From positions 3,320,423-3,384,422 of the forward strand of contig WSYJ01000186.1 in the NCBI GenBank assembly GCA_020186115.1: a stretch of 64,000 nucleotides of DNA, given 5' to 3'. The position numbers and the translations under genes were made by a program. This document shows positions 38,589 through 48,070 of the stretch, piece by piece. Below the pieces are notes generated by a model. That model ran no database searches. It saw only the letters and a program-made list of their open reading frames with translations, and had not been told where the DNA came from. The stretch is from Histomonas meleagridis (lineage: Eukaryota > Parabasalia > Tritrichomonadida > Dientamoebidae). Within the stretch, counting starts at the first letter, position 1. Every line of letters starts with the position of its first letter.

Positions 38589-38616
38589 AAAGGCCATATC
38601 AAACCTCTTTAACCGT
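38589..38616 (-). promoter_or_regulatory. putative core promoter of the eL42 gene
   Basis: On the coding strand ACGGTT (38616-38611) is followed by CCTTT (38593-38589), five bases before the ATG. This is the same pair and order as at the eS1 gene. Confidence 0.5.
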
Positions 38617-38820
38617 CGCAAGAACCGTTTTTATAAAATGAAAATATCTTTTTTTATATTTTGTTAAATATAAAATAATGGATTCCATATTCATGAAAAA
38701 TTCAAGGGAATTGTAGTTCATAAAATATTATGTTGTTGTGCAATTAGAATTTGATGGATGGAAACAAAAAAAATTTGAATGTCAAATGACGGTTGATAAA
38801 AATAAATTGATTCTTATTTG

Positions 38821-39639
38821 ATGATTCCTTTACTCGACGATTTCCTCTTTCTTTGTGTAAGAGTTGATTTCTTTGATCGATTCCTGCAGGTGTCATTAGT
38901 TTTATCGATTTTAGCAATGGTATTTGTGACATTTAAAACCATTCCATATGGAAAAACTTATACACGAGGAAAATCTCTTTTTAAAATCGAAATTAAGGAT
39001 AGAATTGCTGTGATTCTTATAAACTCACCCGGACCATTAATATTCTTCTATTCTCAAATTTTTTATCCAAACGGTGATTTGTTCTCACTGCCATCTGTCC
39101 TTTACTTACTTCATTACATACACCGTACTCTTATTTATCCATGGTTCCGTAAATCATATTCTAAACCATGGCCACTAGAATCAGTCATTTTCTATTTCTG
39201 CAGCAATTTCTTTGTTGGCCTCACATTTTCTCATCTTATGATCTTTAGCGGTAAGGAACTTAATCGTTCCATCCAAATTTTACTTTCAGTCTTATTCATT
39301 GGATTCGCTATTGCCAATGCATACTTCGATTACAAGCTCTGTGCACTCAGGAGAGCTGGAGATCAAGGCTACCAAGTTCCACACGGTCTTCTTTTCGAAT
39401 ATGTTTCTGGTCCACATTATTTATTTGAATTACTCGAATGGCTCAGCTACATTTTCTTCTTCCCGTTCGGATTCGGATTTGCCACTGCTGGAATTTGGCT
39501 TTTAGCTGCTATAACGGGTCGTGCTGAATCAAACCATGATGCATATCTCAAGAAGAACATCCTTCCAAAGAACGTCAAATACCCAACGGGACGCGCTCCA
39601 TACATTCCCTTCATTGAGAACTCAAAATACTTAATCTAA
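38821..39639 (+). CDS. steroid 5-alpha-reductase family membrane protein
   Basis: 272 residues from ATG 38821 (MIPLLDDFLFLCVRVDFF). Five to six membrane helices span the protein. The C-terminal half has the conserved family block GYQVPHGLLFEYVSGPHYLFELLEWLSY, with the P-x-G-x-L-F-x-x-V-S-x-P-x-Y/H-x-x-E motif, and ends in YPTGRAPYIPFIE. Members reduce the C4-C5 double bond of steroids or polyprenol/very-long-chain enoyl substrates with NADPH in the ER. Polyprenol reductase (dolichol synthesis) is the likeliest role in a protist. GACGGTTGATA lies about 30 bp upstream. Confidence 0.85.
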   Translation: MIPLLDDFLFLCVRVDFFDRFLQVSLVLSILAMVFVTFKTIPYGKTYTRGKSLFKIEIKDRIAVILINSPGPLIFFYSQIFYPNGDLFSLPSVLYLLHYIHRTLIYPWFRKSYSKPWPLESVIFYFCSNFFVGLTFSHLMIFSGKELNRSIQILLSVLFIGFAIANAYFDYKLCALRRAGDQGYQVPHGLLFEYVSGPHYLFELLEWLSYIFFFPFGFGFATAGIWLLAAITGRAESNHDAYLKKNILPKNVKYPTGRAPYIPFIENSKYLI

Positions 39640-40048
39640 AACACAGATTTCAAAAATTGAATTTCATAATACATTGAGAATAACTTCATTAACTTTTTGT
39701 CTTTTACAACGCAATTCGCAAGGGTGTATTTGTTAGCTTGTTTAAAATTATTTGAGAATTTCGAAATATTTTGAATTTGATTTTTGAGATTTAATCAATA
39801 CACAAAGATAAATTCTTTCTGTTGTTTTTTGTATGCATGTGAATAAAAAGCTATTAAGATAGGGACAAATATTTACAAATAATTTAATCTTATATTTTTG
39901 GTTTTCTCACCAAACCCTTTTCAGCAAATTTGGATCTCCTTAAAATGAGCCCATGATAAAATAAATAAATAAGAAGAGAAATAAAATATTTGAACTTTTC
40001 GCTGTTTGGCCAAACATAAGTTTACATAAAACTGACAATATTATTAGA
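39640..40048. other. intergenic, no gene seen
   Basis: AT-rich; no coding frame. Confidence 0.55.
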
Positions 40049-41089
40049 ATGAATTTTAGATATGGAGATTTTGGACAAGATGAAAACGAGCAGGATGGAC
40101 CTCTTTTTTATTCAAACCTTACAAAAGTTTTAGACGAAAGGCGAATTCTTCCAGAAATTGCAATTATTATTTCTGTCGAAAATCAAAATGATTTTGTTGC
40201 TACTAATTTTTGGCGAAATCCAGAAATCATTCAATACCTAACAGGCAAAGCTCGAGTTCTACGCATTAATATTTCACAAGAAGCTTACCAACAATTTACA
40301 CAACTATTTCCAGTTACTGCACTTCCTTCACTTTTCGTATTTGGACCTGGTTCTAGTGGTCCATCGTTTTCATACTCAGGCCGTTTTCCATCAGTTATCG
40401 AATTTCGAGGTCAATATGAATCATTACCACCATATCAACCACCACTAACAATCCCACAGACAACTGTTCCAACTCCAACGCAACCTCCAGAAATTGATGA
40501 TAATTGGTATCCAAAGCACAGATTTCAATCCCAATCAAATCAAACACAGACTGAGCCAAAGCCAACTCCAACCACAGAACCAATGTCAGTTCCGAAGCCC
40601 AAAAAGAAGCCAGCGCCTAAGCCAGAACCTAAGCCACAGAGTCCTCCAACTCCGGTTGAAGTAACATTAATTACTTTGAACCAAAGAACTTACACAGAGA
40701 TGTTCATGTCGAATGACAACGTCGTCAAAGTCTATGCTTGGGCAGCGCAAAAGATTGGTCAACCCCAGACAAACTTTAATCTTTTGGTTCAACCTAATAA
40801 TTCACCAATTCCTCAGAGTACACTCATACAGCTGAAGCAATACGGACAAAAGTTTACCGTCAAAGTAACAATGAAAAACAAGAACAACGGAAATAACACA
40901 AACCGATTAATAGCACAAATCAAAAACTTTTTCAGAGAAATTTCAATTTTTGCCGATCCAAAAGACGATCCAACCGATTTTTGGCGGTTGACCCCACCCC
41001 AAGGTCGGGGTGCCCCAAATCAAAGACAAACAACTAATTTCCGTGCAAATAACCAATATTACAATGGAAACGGAATTAATTTTGAGTAA
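40049..41089 (+). CDS. UBX-domain protein with N-terminal thioredoxin-like (UAS) domain
   Basis: 346 residues. Residues about 25-115 have a UAS-like thioredoxin fold (ILPEIAIIISVENQND, FPVTALPSLFVFGPG). A Pro/Thr-rich linker with PKPKKKPAPKPEPKPQ runs to about 205. A beta-grasp UBX-like domain follows (VEVTLITLNQRTYTEMF to FTVKVTMK). This order matches UBXN4/erasin or UBXN7-type p97/Cdc48 cofactors, although no membrane hairpin is seen. The canonical FPR loop of UBX is not clear, so p97 binding is inferred. The C-terminus is Asn-rich. Confidence 0.65.
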   Translation: MNFRYGDFGQDENEQDGPLFYSNLTKVLDERRILPEIAIIISVENQNDFVATNFWRNPEIIQYLTGKARVLRINISQEAYQQFTQLFPVTALPSLFVFGPGSSGPSFSYSGRFPSVIEFRGQYESLPPYQPPLTIPQTTVPTPTQPPEIDDNWYPKHRFQSQSNQTQTEPKPTPTTEPMSVPKPKKKPAPKPEPKPQSPPTPVEVTLITLNQRTYTEMFMSNDNVVKVYAWAAQKIGQPQTNFNLLVQPNNSPIPQSTLIQLKQYGQKFTVKVTMKNKNNGNNTNRLIAQIKNFFREISIFADPKDDPTDFWRLTPPQGRGAPNQRQTTNFRANNQYYNGNGINFE

Positions 41090-41603
41090 ATATTCCAAAT
41101 AATTTATGAATTTAAAATGAAAATCTGAACAAATTTCAGAAAAGTTTCTTGTTCTTGATAATTATGCAAGATACCAAAAGCACATTATTGAAGAACAATG
41201 AATTGTGAAATTCAATCCGCTCAAGAAGAATTTGAAGATTTTTGTGCTTCTCATCCAGAATAATTATTTTTAGCTATTTCAAGTACTTGTGCAAATTCTC
41301 TCTTCAAAAAAATGAAGAAAAATCAATTTTATATAAATAAATATTTAATTAAAATTATAAACAATTCTTAATGTATTTGATCTATACACTAAAAAAAAAT
41401 TAAATTTAAAGACTTGATATTAATACATTACTTGTAACAATAAAACGTAATTTGTTTTAGAGTTAACTCATCCAAATTTGGATAACAAATTTTTTTCATT
41501 TTTGTTTAACTGGTCAAATGATCTATAATTAACGTTCTCTGTTTTTTTAAATGCAATTTGGGGCACCCCATATGATATTGAATTTTTTAAAAAATTTTCA
41601 TCA
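41090..41603. other. intergenic; short gene scrap at 41199 and a G4 inverted repeat
   Basis: A 21-codon frame at 41199-41264 ending CASHPE looks protein-like but is unassigned. ATTTGGGGCACCCC at 41556-41569 is the inverse of a segment in the upstream gene (41007-41020). TTAACGTTCTCTG at about 41530 may be a promoter element. Confidence 0.4.
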
Positions 41604-42359
41604 ATGGATCCTTATTATCTCCTTCAAAAAGAAGTTATTACAGGTATTGATAATTTACAAGAAATGTTAAATAATCGAGAAGATATGTTAAATGATTCAC
41701 GTGGTGTTAATGTTGAAATTTTTAAAACGCTTGGAGTTAAAATGATGAATGATATCAATACTATTCGAGGATTTTTAAAAGACATTGAAGAATCTATTCA
41801 ACAAGTTCGGCAAAATCCAGAAATATTTCAACTTAGTGAGAACGAACTTTCACTTCGAGATTCATTTGTTCAACAATCTACGATTAATCTTAATGATATT
41901 GAACAAAACATGAAAGCACAATCATCTAATCAGCGTATTCAATTTCATCGTCCTTCATTTCATGAAGATCCTTTATTTCCACAAGAAACGAATGATCCGC
42001 AAACGCAATTACAACTCCATCAAGAAGAACGTATTGAAGCCATTGGACATAGTGTTGGCTTACAAATGCAAATTGGGAAAGAAATCATTCAAGAAATTGA
42101 TGATCAGCGCCAACTCATTTTAGACTTAGAAGACGGCGTTGACAATGCGCAGACCGCCATGCGCAAAGTTACACGACAAATCACAGAGATAATTGACAAT
42201 GAAGGCCGCGGCCCAACGTTTGCAGTCTTTGGACTTTCCGTTGCACTTATTTTAATTTTTATTTTTTTGTTATATGAAAATAAAAAATATTTTAAATTAA
42301 TATTTATATTTATGGAAATATTGTGCTCGGCGTGTTGCAAAGCTTTTTTAACAAGTTGA
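41604..42359 (+). CDS. Qc-SNARE, syntaxin 6/Tlg1-like
   Basis: 251 residues. The N-terminus MDPYYLLQKEVITGIDNLQEML resembles the syntaxin-6 Habc-type domain start (DPFF...EV). A SNARE helix lies at about 140-200 with heptads around IQEIDDQRQLILDLEDGVDNAQTAMRKV; the zero layer is Gln or Asp here. A membrane anchor (FAVFGLSVALILIFIFLL) follows at about 209-226. Such SNAREs fuse vesicles at TGN and endosomes. Unusually, about 25 residues follow the anchor, because the frame continues into the opposite strand of the Atg101 gene. The 3' 256 bp overlap that gene. Confidence 0.8.
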   Translation: MDPYYLLQKEVITGIDNLQEMLNNREDMLNDSRGVNVEIFKTLGVKMMNDINTIRGFLKDIEESIQQVRQNPEIFQLSENELSLRDSFVQQSTINLNDIEQNMKAQSSNQRIQFHRPSFHEDPLFPQETNDPQTQLQLHQEERIEAIGHSVGLQMQIGKEIIQEIDDQRQLILDLEDGVDNAQTAMRKVTRQITEIIDNEGRGPTFAVFGLSVALILIFIFLLYENKKYFKLIFIFMEILCSACCKAFLTS

Positions 42360-42895
42360 ACAAATTCTGTTGATGTGTCCCAATCTTTGTCTGTGGGAAG
42401 ATTAAGCGTGAACTTAAATGTTGAGCCAATCGTTGGATTGCGCGGAACTTCGCTTTCGCTGGCTTTGTCTTTGATTTGTAATATTTTATGAAGAAGATGT
42501 TCACGAATCTCTGACGCGGTAAGTGCTGAAAATGTAAACGTAATACACCAACGTTCCCATATTTCGGTAGTATACGTATCTCGGAACCATCCTTTACGTG
42601 GAATAGAATATGATAATGTCAATATTAACCATGCTGTGCCTTCTTTTTCATAACGACCTGAAAAAACTTCTTGTTGCATAGGTAAAAGTCGCGTTTTAAT
42701 ATATTCAGTAACTTGCTCTGTTTCACCACTAGCATAACAAATATCAACACCTGGAAGTAAGATTGACTTTGGTGAAACTTGTGTATCAATCGAACGATGA
42801 AATAAAATGGTATGAATAATAGCTTGCACACAATCAAGAAATTGATCTGGACTAATTTCTAAAGGATCAAGAATATGTTCTGGAATGTGAGTCAT
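42104..42895 (-). CDS. autophagy-related protein 101 (Atg101)
   Basis: 263 residues. The N-terminal 195 match Atg101: LDCVQAIIHTILFHRSI (family: A-hh-HT-hh-hHRS), VTEYIKTRLLPMQQEVF, EIWERWCITFTF and NPTIGSTFKFTL. The family is about 220 residues and ends near LVKKALQHAEH. Beyond that, about 65 residues are antisense to the SNARE gene and look like noise (ISININI, then Lys/Ser-rich). So the original stop was lost or the tail is new. Atg101 partners Atg13 in the Atg1/ULK1 autophagy-initiation complex. AACG-type promoter motif GACCGTTAAAT lies upstream of the ATG at 42895. Confidence 0.8.
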   Translation of the reverse strand: MTHIPEHILDPLEISPDQFLDCVQAIIHTILFHRSIDTQVSPKSILLPGVDICYASGETEQVTEYIKTRLLPMQQEVFSGRYEKEGTAWLILTLSYSIPRKGWFRDTYTTEIWERWCITFTFSALTASEIREHLLHKILQIKDKASESEVPRNPTIGSTFKFTLNLPTDKDWDTSTEFVQLVKKALQHAEHNISINININLKYFLFSYNKKIKIKISATESPKTANVGPRPSLSIISVICRVTLRMAVCALSTPSSKSKMSWR

Positions 42896-43140
42896 AAAAA
42901 AGAAAAAATTTAAAAAAGATTTTTATTTAACGGTCGAAATAAAACATGAAAATACGTTAATCGTTAAAATAAGAAAAAAAAATATTTGAAATTTAATAAT
43001 ATTGGATTAAATATCAACAAGACTCTATACATATATATCAAAAAATTCAATAATAAGATTGGTTGATGATTCATCTTTATTTGAGAGTACCCAAAGGGTA
43101 ATTACATAGCACTTTTTCTTTCTCAAAATTACATTCTTGA

Positions 43141-44362
43141 ATGCTATGCGAGGAACAGCAACGCAAAACTATAAATTCAATAAATGATAAATTGCAAACA
43201 CTTATAACAATTAAACAGATTGTTTTTGGTTTAAACACAAGAAACGACATAGAGTCAGTGTGTTCAATAATCCAAAACATTGATATCATTTACCCATTAT
43301 CTAATAATATACTTGTTAGTCAAATGATAAATACATTAATACTCATTAAAAAAATTGACTGTAGTTTATACTTAAATTTTATTAAGGAAATTGAAACATT
43401 TGAAAAGAACAATAACATTAAATCTAAAATATTTAAAATATTGATCCAGCTTATTCTTGATCAAAATTCGCAAGGAGCATATTATCTTCTTGAAAATATG
43501 ATTGAGCATAATATTATTGAGTCTGAAATCGTACAAAACAAAGAGAATCCATATTTCATGCATCACATGTCAGATGAAGAAATTAAAAAATCAGAAATTA
43601 GTGTATATTTGAAGCACTTTGCAGTAAATTATGAAGAACTATCAAAGAAGGGAACTTCATAAGAAATTAATCAAAGAAGGAGTTAATCCGAATGAAATTG
43701 CAACAATAATTCGAAATGATGAAATAGAGAAACTTCAAGAAATATCATCGCAAAGTTATTTCTATTTTGATCAACACATAGCACTATCAATTTATGAAAG
43801 ATGAGATTTTGTATATAATTGGAATGTTTCATTAATTGATTATGCATCATTTTTTTCAGCAGTAAAATGTTTTAAATTTTTACTTATGAATAACGCAAAT
43901 GTAAAGAATACAGGAAAATATGCAGTTTCAGGTGGAAATGAAGAAATCATTCATTTATGTGAACAAAACCATTCATCATTTGAAGATGCATATGAAACAG
44001 CAATAAAATTCCATCGAAATGATATCTTTAAATATCTTTATGAAAACAAATTAGAAGAAATTAATAATTTAGAAAAATTGGGCGAAATATGTATTTCATA
44101 TCATAATTATGAAATTTTTTTGTACCAATTAGAAAGAGGAATGAAAATTAATGAAAATATTATTAATAAATCAGCAAAAAATGGAAACTTATATCTCACC
44201 AGGTATTTTTTAGAAGAAAACATAATACCAAAAAATATTATACTTTATTCATCAGAATCAGGAAATATTGAACTTGTTGAATATATTTTAAAGCAAGAAG
44301 GAATTGATATTAATTCTAAAGATGTTTATTTGTTTCATTTGAAATTTATTTTAATAATTTAA
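43141..44362 (+). pseudogene. decayed DUF3447/ankyrin protein, 5' part
   Basis: Starts with ATG 43141 (MLCEEQQRKTINSIND). The helical N-terminal half is that of the large trichomonad DUF3447-ankyrin family. A one-base insertion in the GGG run at about 43650 ends the first frame, and reading resumes as KKLIKEGVNPNEI. An in-frame TGA lies at 43803-43805. The domain then continues (from about 43886) to ankyrin-like repeats ending GIDINSKDVY at 44327, where the first AT-rich spacer begins. Two breaks in 700 bp indicate a pseudogene. Confidence 0.65.
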
Positions 44363-45311
44363 TATTTCAAAATAATATTTGGAAATTATTTGAATTATTT
44401 AATACAGCACTTATGTTAGCATCTTCTAAAGGTCATTTAGAAATAGTTCAATTACTTCTTGAACAAAAAGGAATTGATATTAATGCTAAAGATATTTATT
44501 TGATTTATTTAATGTTTATTTAATTAATTTTATATTTCAAAATAATATTTGGAAATTATTTATTTGATTATGTACAGCACTTATTTTAGCATCTGAACAT
44601 GTTCATATTGAAATTGTTAAATTACTTCTTCAACAAAAAGGAATTGATATTAATTCAATATATGCTTATTTTTATCATTTAATGTCTTTTTTAATAATTT
44701 TATATTTCAAAATAACATTTGGAATTTTCAATATAATTTCTGGACAGCATTAATGCAAGCATGTGATAATGGTAATATAGAAATAGTTAAATTATTTTTA
44801 GAACAAGAGGGAATCGATATTAATGTTAAAAATATTAGATTTATTAATTTGGTATTTAGAAATAATATTTGGAAATTCTTTATATTATATTGGACATCAC
44901 TTATTTATGCATCTGAAAAAGGTTACACAGAAATAGTTAAGTTACTTCTTAAGCAAAAAGCAATTGACGTGAATGCAAAAAATTTTTATTTGTTTTATTT
45001 AATGCTTATTTTATGTATAATCTTTTATTTCAAAATAATATTTGGAATTTATTTAAAATATTTGAAACAGCACTTATGTGTGCATCACAAAAAGGACATA
45101 TTGAAATCGTTAAATTACTTCTCGAAAAAGAAGGAATCGATATTAATGCTAAAGATATTTACATATTGTATTTAAAATTTATTTGATGAATTTAATATTT
45201 CAAAATAATATTTGGAAATTATTTAAATTGCTTCATACTGCACTTATTTTAGCATCTTTATTTAATCAAAAGGAAGTAGTTAAAATACTTCAAGAATATA
45301 TATATTCTTAA
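44326..45311 (+). pseudogene. ankyrin array interrupted by conserved AT-rich spacers
   Basis: At least six ankyrin units begin with (T/S)AL(M/I)xAS at about 44406, 44577, 44748, 44895, 45068 and 45239, and end GIDINAKD(I/V)Y. Each pair of units is separated by a spacer of about 65-85 bp holding the core TTTCAAAATAATATTTGG, exact in four of the spacers and changed in two. Units recur about every 170 bp. The spacers start after codons for KDIY and end in (A)CAG or similar. They contain stops, so no protein results without removal. They do not start with the GTATGT donor of trichomonad introns. The last unit ends at about 45311. Confidence 0.6.
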
Positions 45312-45411
45312 ATGAAAACAAATTATACATAAAAACATCATTATTTCATGTATTTGATTTAAAATAATTTTTTACTTTAATAAATAAAATTTATTTCTTA
45401 CATTGAGGAAA

Positions 45412-45725
45412 TTTTATTTGGAAATCAAATAAAAGTTGATGAAGAAGCACTAAATTTGCATAAGTGGGATCTTACGGTACTGATGAACAAGATAAATTTT
45501 ATTTTCTAATTTCAACTTATATTTGCATTACATCATGATATAACACAAATAAAATCCATTTTAATAAAACTTTTAATGAAATTTGAGAATAGTAATGATA
45601 TAATATTTGGGGAATTAAATGATTTGTTTTATAATTGGAGTTTAAACTTAAATAATAGAATGGTTCCTTTAGATATATTTATTGTTATATTGATGAATAA
45701 AATTGTTAACTATGTGTTCGATTGA
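45412..45725 (+). pseudogene. unassigned gene remnant
   Basis: Protein-like frames (EEILFGNQIKVDEEALNLHKWD, then after frameshifts KSILIKLLMKFENSNDIIFG and NRMVPLDIFIVILMNK) cover this stretch and end with TGA at 45723-45725. No family is recognised. It is probably the end of a gene of the DUF3447/ankyrin kind or a neighbour that decayed with it. Confidence 0.35.
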
Positions 45726-46097
45726 GCATGTGTTTGTATAAGAAATTCATCGAGTGTTTCCCTGGTAATAGATTTCCAAATGTATCATATTGATATTTTT
45801 CTAATGTCACCAACATTAATTTTAACACAAACAGTCATTTCAAAAAAAAAAAAATCACAAATACTATTACTCTTTCGATGTTTAAATCATTTTATTCTTG
45901 TATTGAAACGAAATTTGTTTAAATGCAAAATAATTAACATGTAGTTATGTACTGAAATTGTTGAGGGCAATATTAGGTGAAAAGAAATGAAAATTTTGGT
46001 TCATCATGAATATCATTTAAAAAAATGTTTAAGTACTCAAATAATGAAATAAACCATAGAAAACACAAACGGATTCCACAAAAAATTTTTCTTCTTT
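45726..46097. other. intergenic, no gene seen
   Basis: AT-rich. An 11-base or longer poly(A) run lies at about 45843-45854. Confidence 0.55.
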
Positions 46098-46931
46098 ATG
46101 GCACTGGTTGAAGATACGACAACAATTCTTAATTCAAGTCAAATAGAGAATAGTTTTAAAATTGCGCAAGTGTTACAAATTCGAAAAGAGACAGAAAAAA
46201 GTATTCAAAAGTATCAAAACATATGTTTATCACTTGAAAAAATTCTATTTAATAATCCTAATAGTGAAGTTGAACTCCATTACATTCCATTATCATTGAG
46301 TAAATTATCCGAAATTTATAAAGAAAAAGAAGATTATAACAAAGCGTTTCTTTTTATGAAATGTAGTCGACAATTTCTTGAATATATTGCTAATGAACGA
46401 ACTAAAGCACATAATTCTAATGCTAGAGAAGATGAAGAAGGACTTCAATATGAAGAGCACACACTTCAAGAGTTATTTTCGAACATGCATTTAGCCTTTG
46501 ATGCTCCAGATGCATTACCGCCTAAAGATCCACAAGAAATCATTGATGAACTTTTACAAGCCAAGAAACGACAAGAAGAAGAAATCACACGACAAAATTT
46601 GGAGAAATTGAAACGCATTAATGAAGAGCGCAAGAAACGACTTTCTACATCAAAATTTGAGCGCTTTCTTGACTTTGTTAACAACCATTCCATCATTGTT
46701 GTTATTGTTATCTTTATCTTTTTTGTTATTATATTACTTATTTCATATTTTTATATCAAACGTGGCAACAGTAACATTCAAAAGATTCTTCAAAACAACA
46801 AACGCAAACACAACAGCAACAACAACAATAAACATTCGAATCTCAATTACGAAAATATTAAAGAATTTCGTGAAACATTTCGTAAATTAAATGAAGAACG
46901 CAAAAAATTAAAAGAAAACACGGAACTTTAA
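46098..46931 (+). CDS. single-pass membrane protein with coiled coil, function unknown
   Basis: 277 residues. The N-terminal 140 residues form helix pairs with TPR-like spacing (LEKILFNNPNSEVELHYIPL, LSKLSEIYKEKEDYNKAFLFMKCS). A charged coiled coil lies at about 145-190 (EIIDELLQAKKRQEEE...). A membrane helix runs from about 199 to 222 (IIVVIVIFIFFVIILLISYFYI). The tail is basic and Asn-rich. It may be a tail-anchored organelle adaptor, which is only an inference from layout. The start is ATG 46098. Confidence 0.65.
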   Translation: MALVEDTTTILNSSQIENSFKIAQVLQIRKETEKSIQKYQNICLSLEKILFNNPNSEVELHYIPLSLSKLSEIYKEKEDYNKAFLFMKCSRQFLEYIANERTKAHNSNAREDEEGLQYEEHTLQELFSNMHLAFDAPDALPPKDPQEIIDELLQAKKRQEEEITRQNLEKLKRINEERKKRLSTSKFERFLDFVNNHSIIVVIVIFIFFVIILLISYFYIKRGNSNIQKILQNNKRKHNSNNNNKHSNLNYENIKEFRETFRKLNEERKKLKENTEL

Positions 46932-46963
46932 ATAATAAATAATAAATAAAAAATATTATTACT

Positions 46964-47419
46964 TTATTGATGTGTTGTTTTATTTAATCTATATCTCAAA
47001 AAACGAAGTTCGACAAGTCTTTGAAGCGCGCTACTTTGTGAACCTGGTGGAATAGAACGCGGAAGTGATGACGCTAGAATTTCAAACTTTTGTGCTAATA
47101 AATCTGCTGCTTTATAAATTGTATGTGTTTGATGATTGTATTGTTTGGCGTTAATCCAAATTTGACGCATGTCTTGAATAAACTCTTCTGGTGTATTATA
47201 AAGTTTCTTATCAAGTTTATCTTGAACGACAAATATAGACATCGGTGTAAGAATAATTTCATAATAATTAGGTGCACCGTCAAGTTCTGGATCAACTGGT
47301 TTAAAAAAATAAAATGAATTATCTGAATTCATGATTTGTTGAACTATATCTTGACATGTCCGATAAAATTGTTCTCGATAAATACTTTCTCTTGTTATTG
47401 CTGGTTCTTCTGTTTCCAT
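46964..47419 (-). CDS. bromodomain protein
   Basis: 151 residues, almost entirely one bromodomain. The pattern shows the ZA-loop with YYEIILTPMSI, DMRQIWINAKQYN with the acetyl-lysine-binding Asn (position of the usual Y-N), and the final helix AADLLAQKFE. It is short and probably a nuclear acetyl-histone reader. The start ATG is at 47419, with AAACGAC just upstream. The gene is convergent with, and about 30 bp from, the 46098 gene. Confidence 0.9.
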   Translation of the reverse strand: METEEPAITRESIYREQFYRTCQDIVQQIMNSDNSFYFFKPVDPELDGAPNYYEIILTPMSIFVVQDKLDKKLYNTPEEFIQDMRQIWINAKQYNHQTHTIYKAADLLAQKFEILASSLPRSIPPGSQSSALQRLVELRFLRYRLNKTTHQ

Positions 47420-47802
47420 TTTTTGTCGTTTAAAATTACTGTCAATTATTTAACTGATGCTGTGAAATCATTATTCTTTTCATTTTTAACTTCTAAAAAT
47501 ACTTGGGAATCATTAATATATTCTATATATTATTACCTCGTTCGAAATAACTATTTTCGTTAAAGTATCAAGACACATCATATGATAAAAATAAACATTT
47601 ATATAAGTAATTGATTAATCAGAATATTTGCAAATATTTGGAGAACACCAAATAATAACTAACATTAGATATTTGTTAAGTTGTTAAAAGCATATTCTTG
47701 AGAATCTAATTGATTCATATTTTTTTAATTCTTGGCTAACTTAACTGAATATTTTGTCAAAATTTTCACAGGTATTGTGAATTTTTTTAGTTCACCAATC
47801 AC
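47420..47802. other. intergenic, no gene seen
   Basis: AT-rich, no coding frame. Confidence 0.55.
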
Positions 47803-48036
47803 ATGAAATACAAACATCCCAATGAATGCACAACAGTTGACATAATAAGCAGCGATATTTTTCATGAAAATGAGATAATTCAACATATTAAAGAAAGTAC
47901 TAATCAAATAATAAATTTTTTTCATCCACAAGCATTTGATTATGGGGATGAAGATCAAGTAATTTTAAATTTAAAGGAAATATCCAACTACATTAAACAC
48001 GATTCGAATGTTATTAACCTTTTTAATTTCCAATAA
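47803..48036 (+). pseudogene. possible 5' piece of the 48071 ARM-like gene
   Basis: 77 codons starting with ATG 47803. Its composition is like the next gene (IISSDIFHENEIIQHIKESTNQ...). It stops at 48034-48036, 35 bp before the next gene's ATG and in a different frame. It may be its head split by a frameshift, or a short separate gene. Confidence 0.4.
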
Positions 48037-48070
48037 TTTTTTTTGATCAATTTAATATTGAAATTTTTGA

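Noticed and set aside
44326-45240. Spacers as ordinary trichomonad introns
   Set aside because: No GTATGT donor and no ACTAAC-type branch before the acceptor; removal at GT/AG pairs does not restore the ankyrin frame consistently. Kept as a finding, not as annotated introns.
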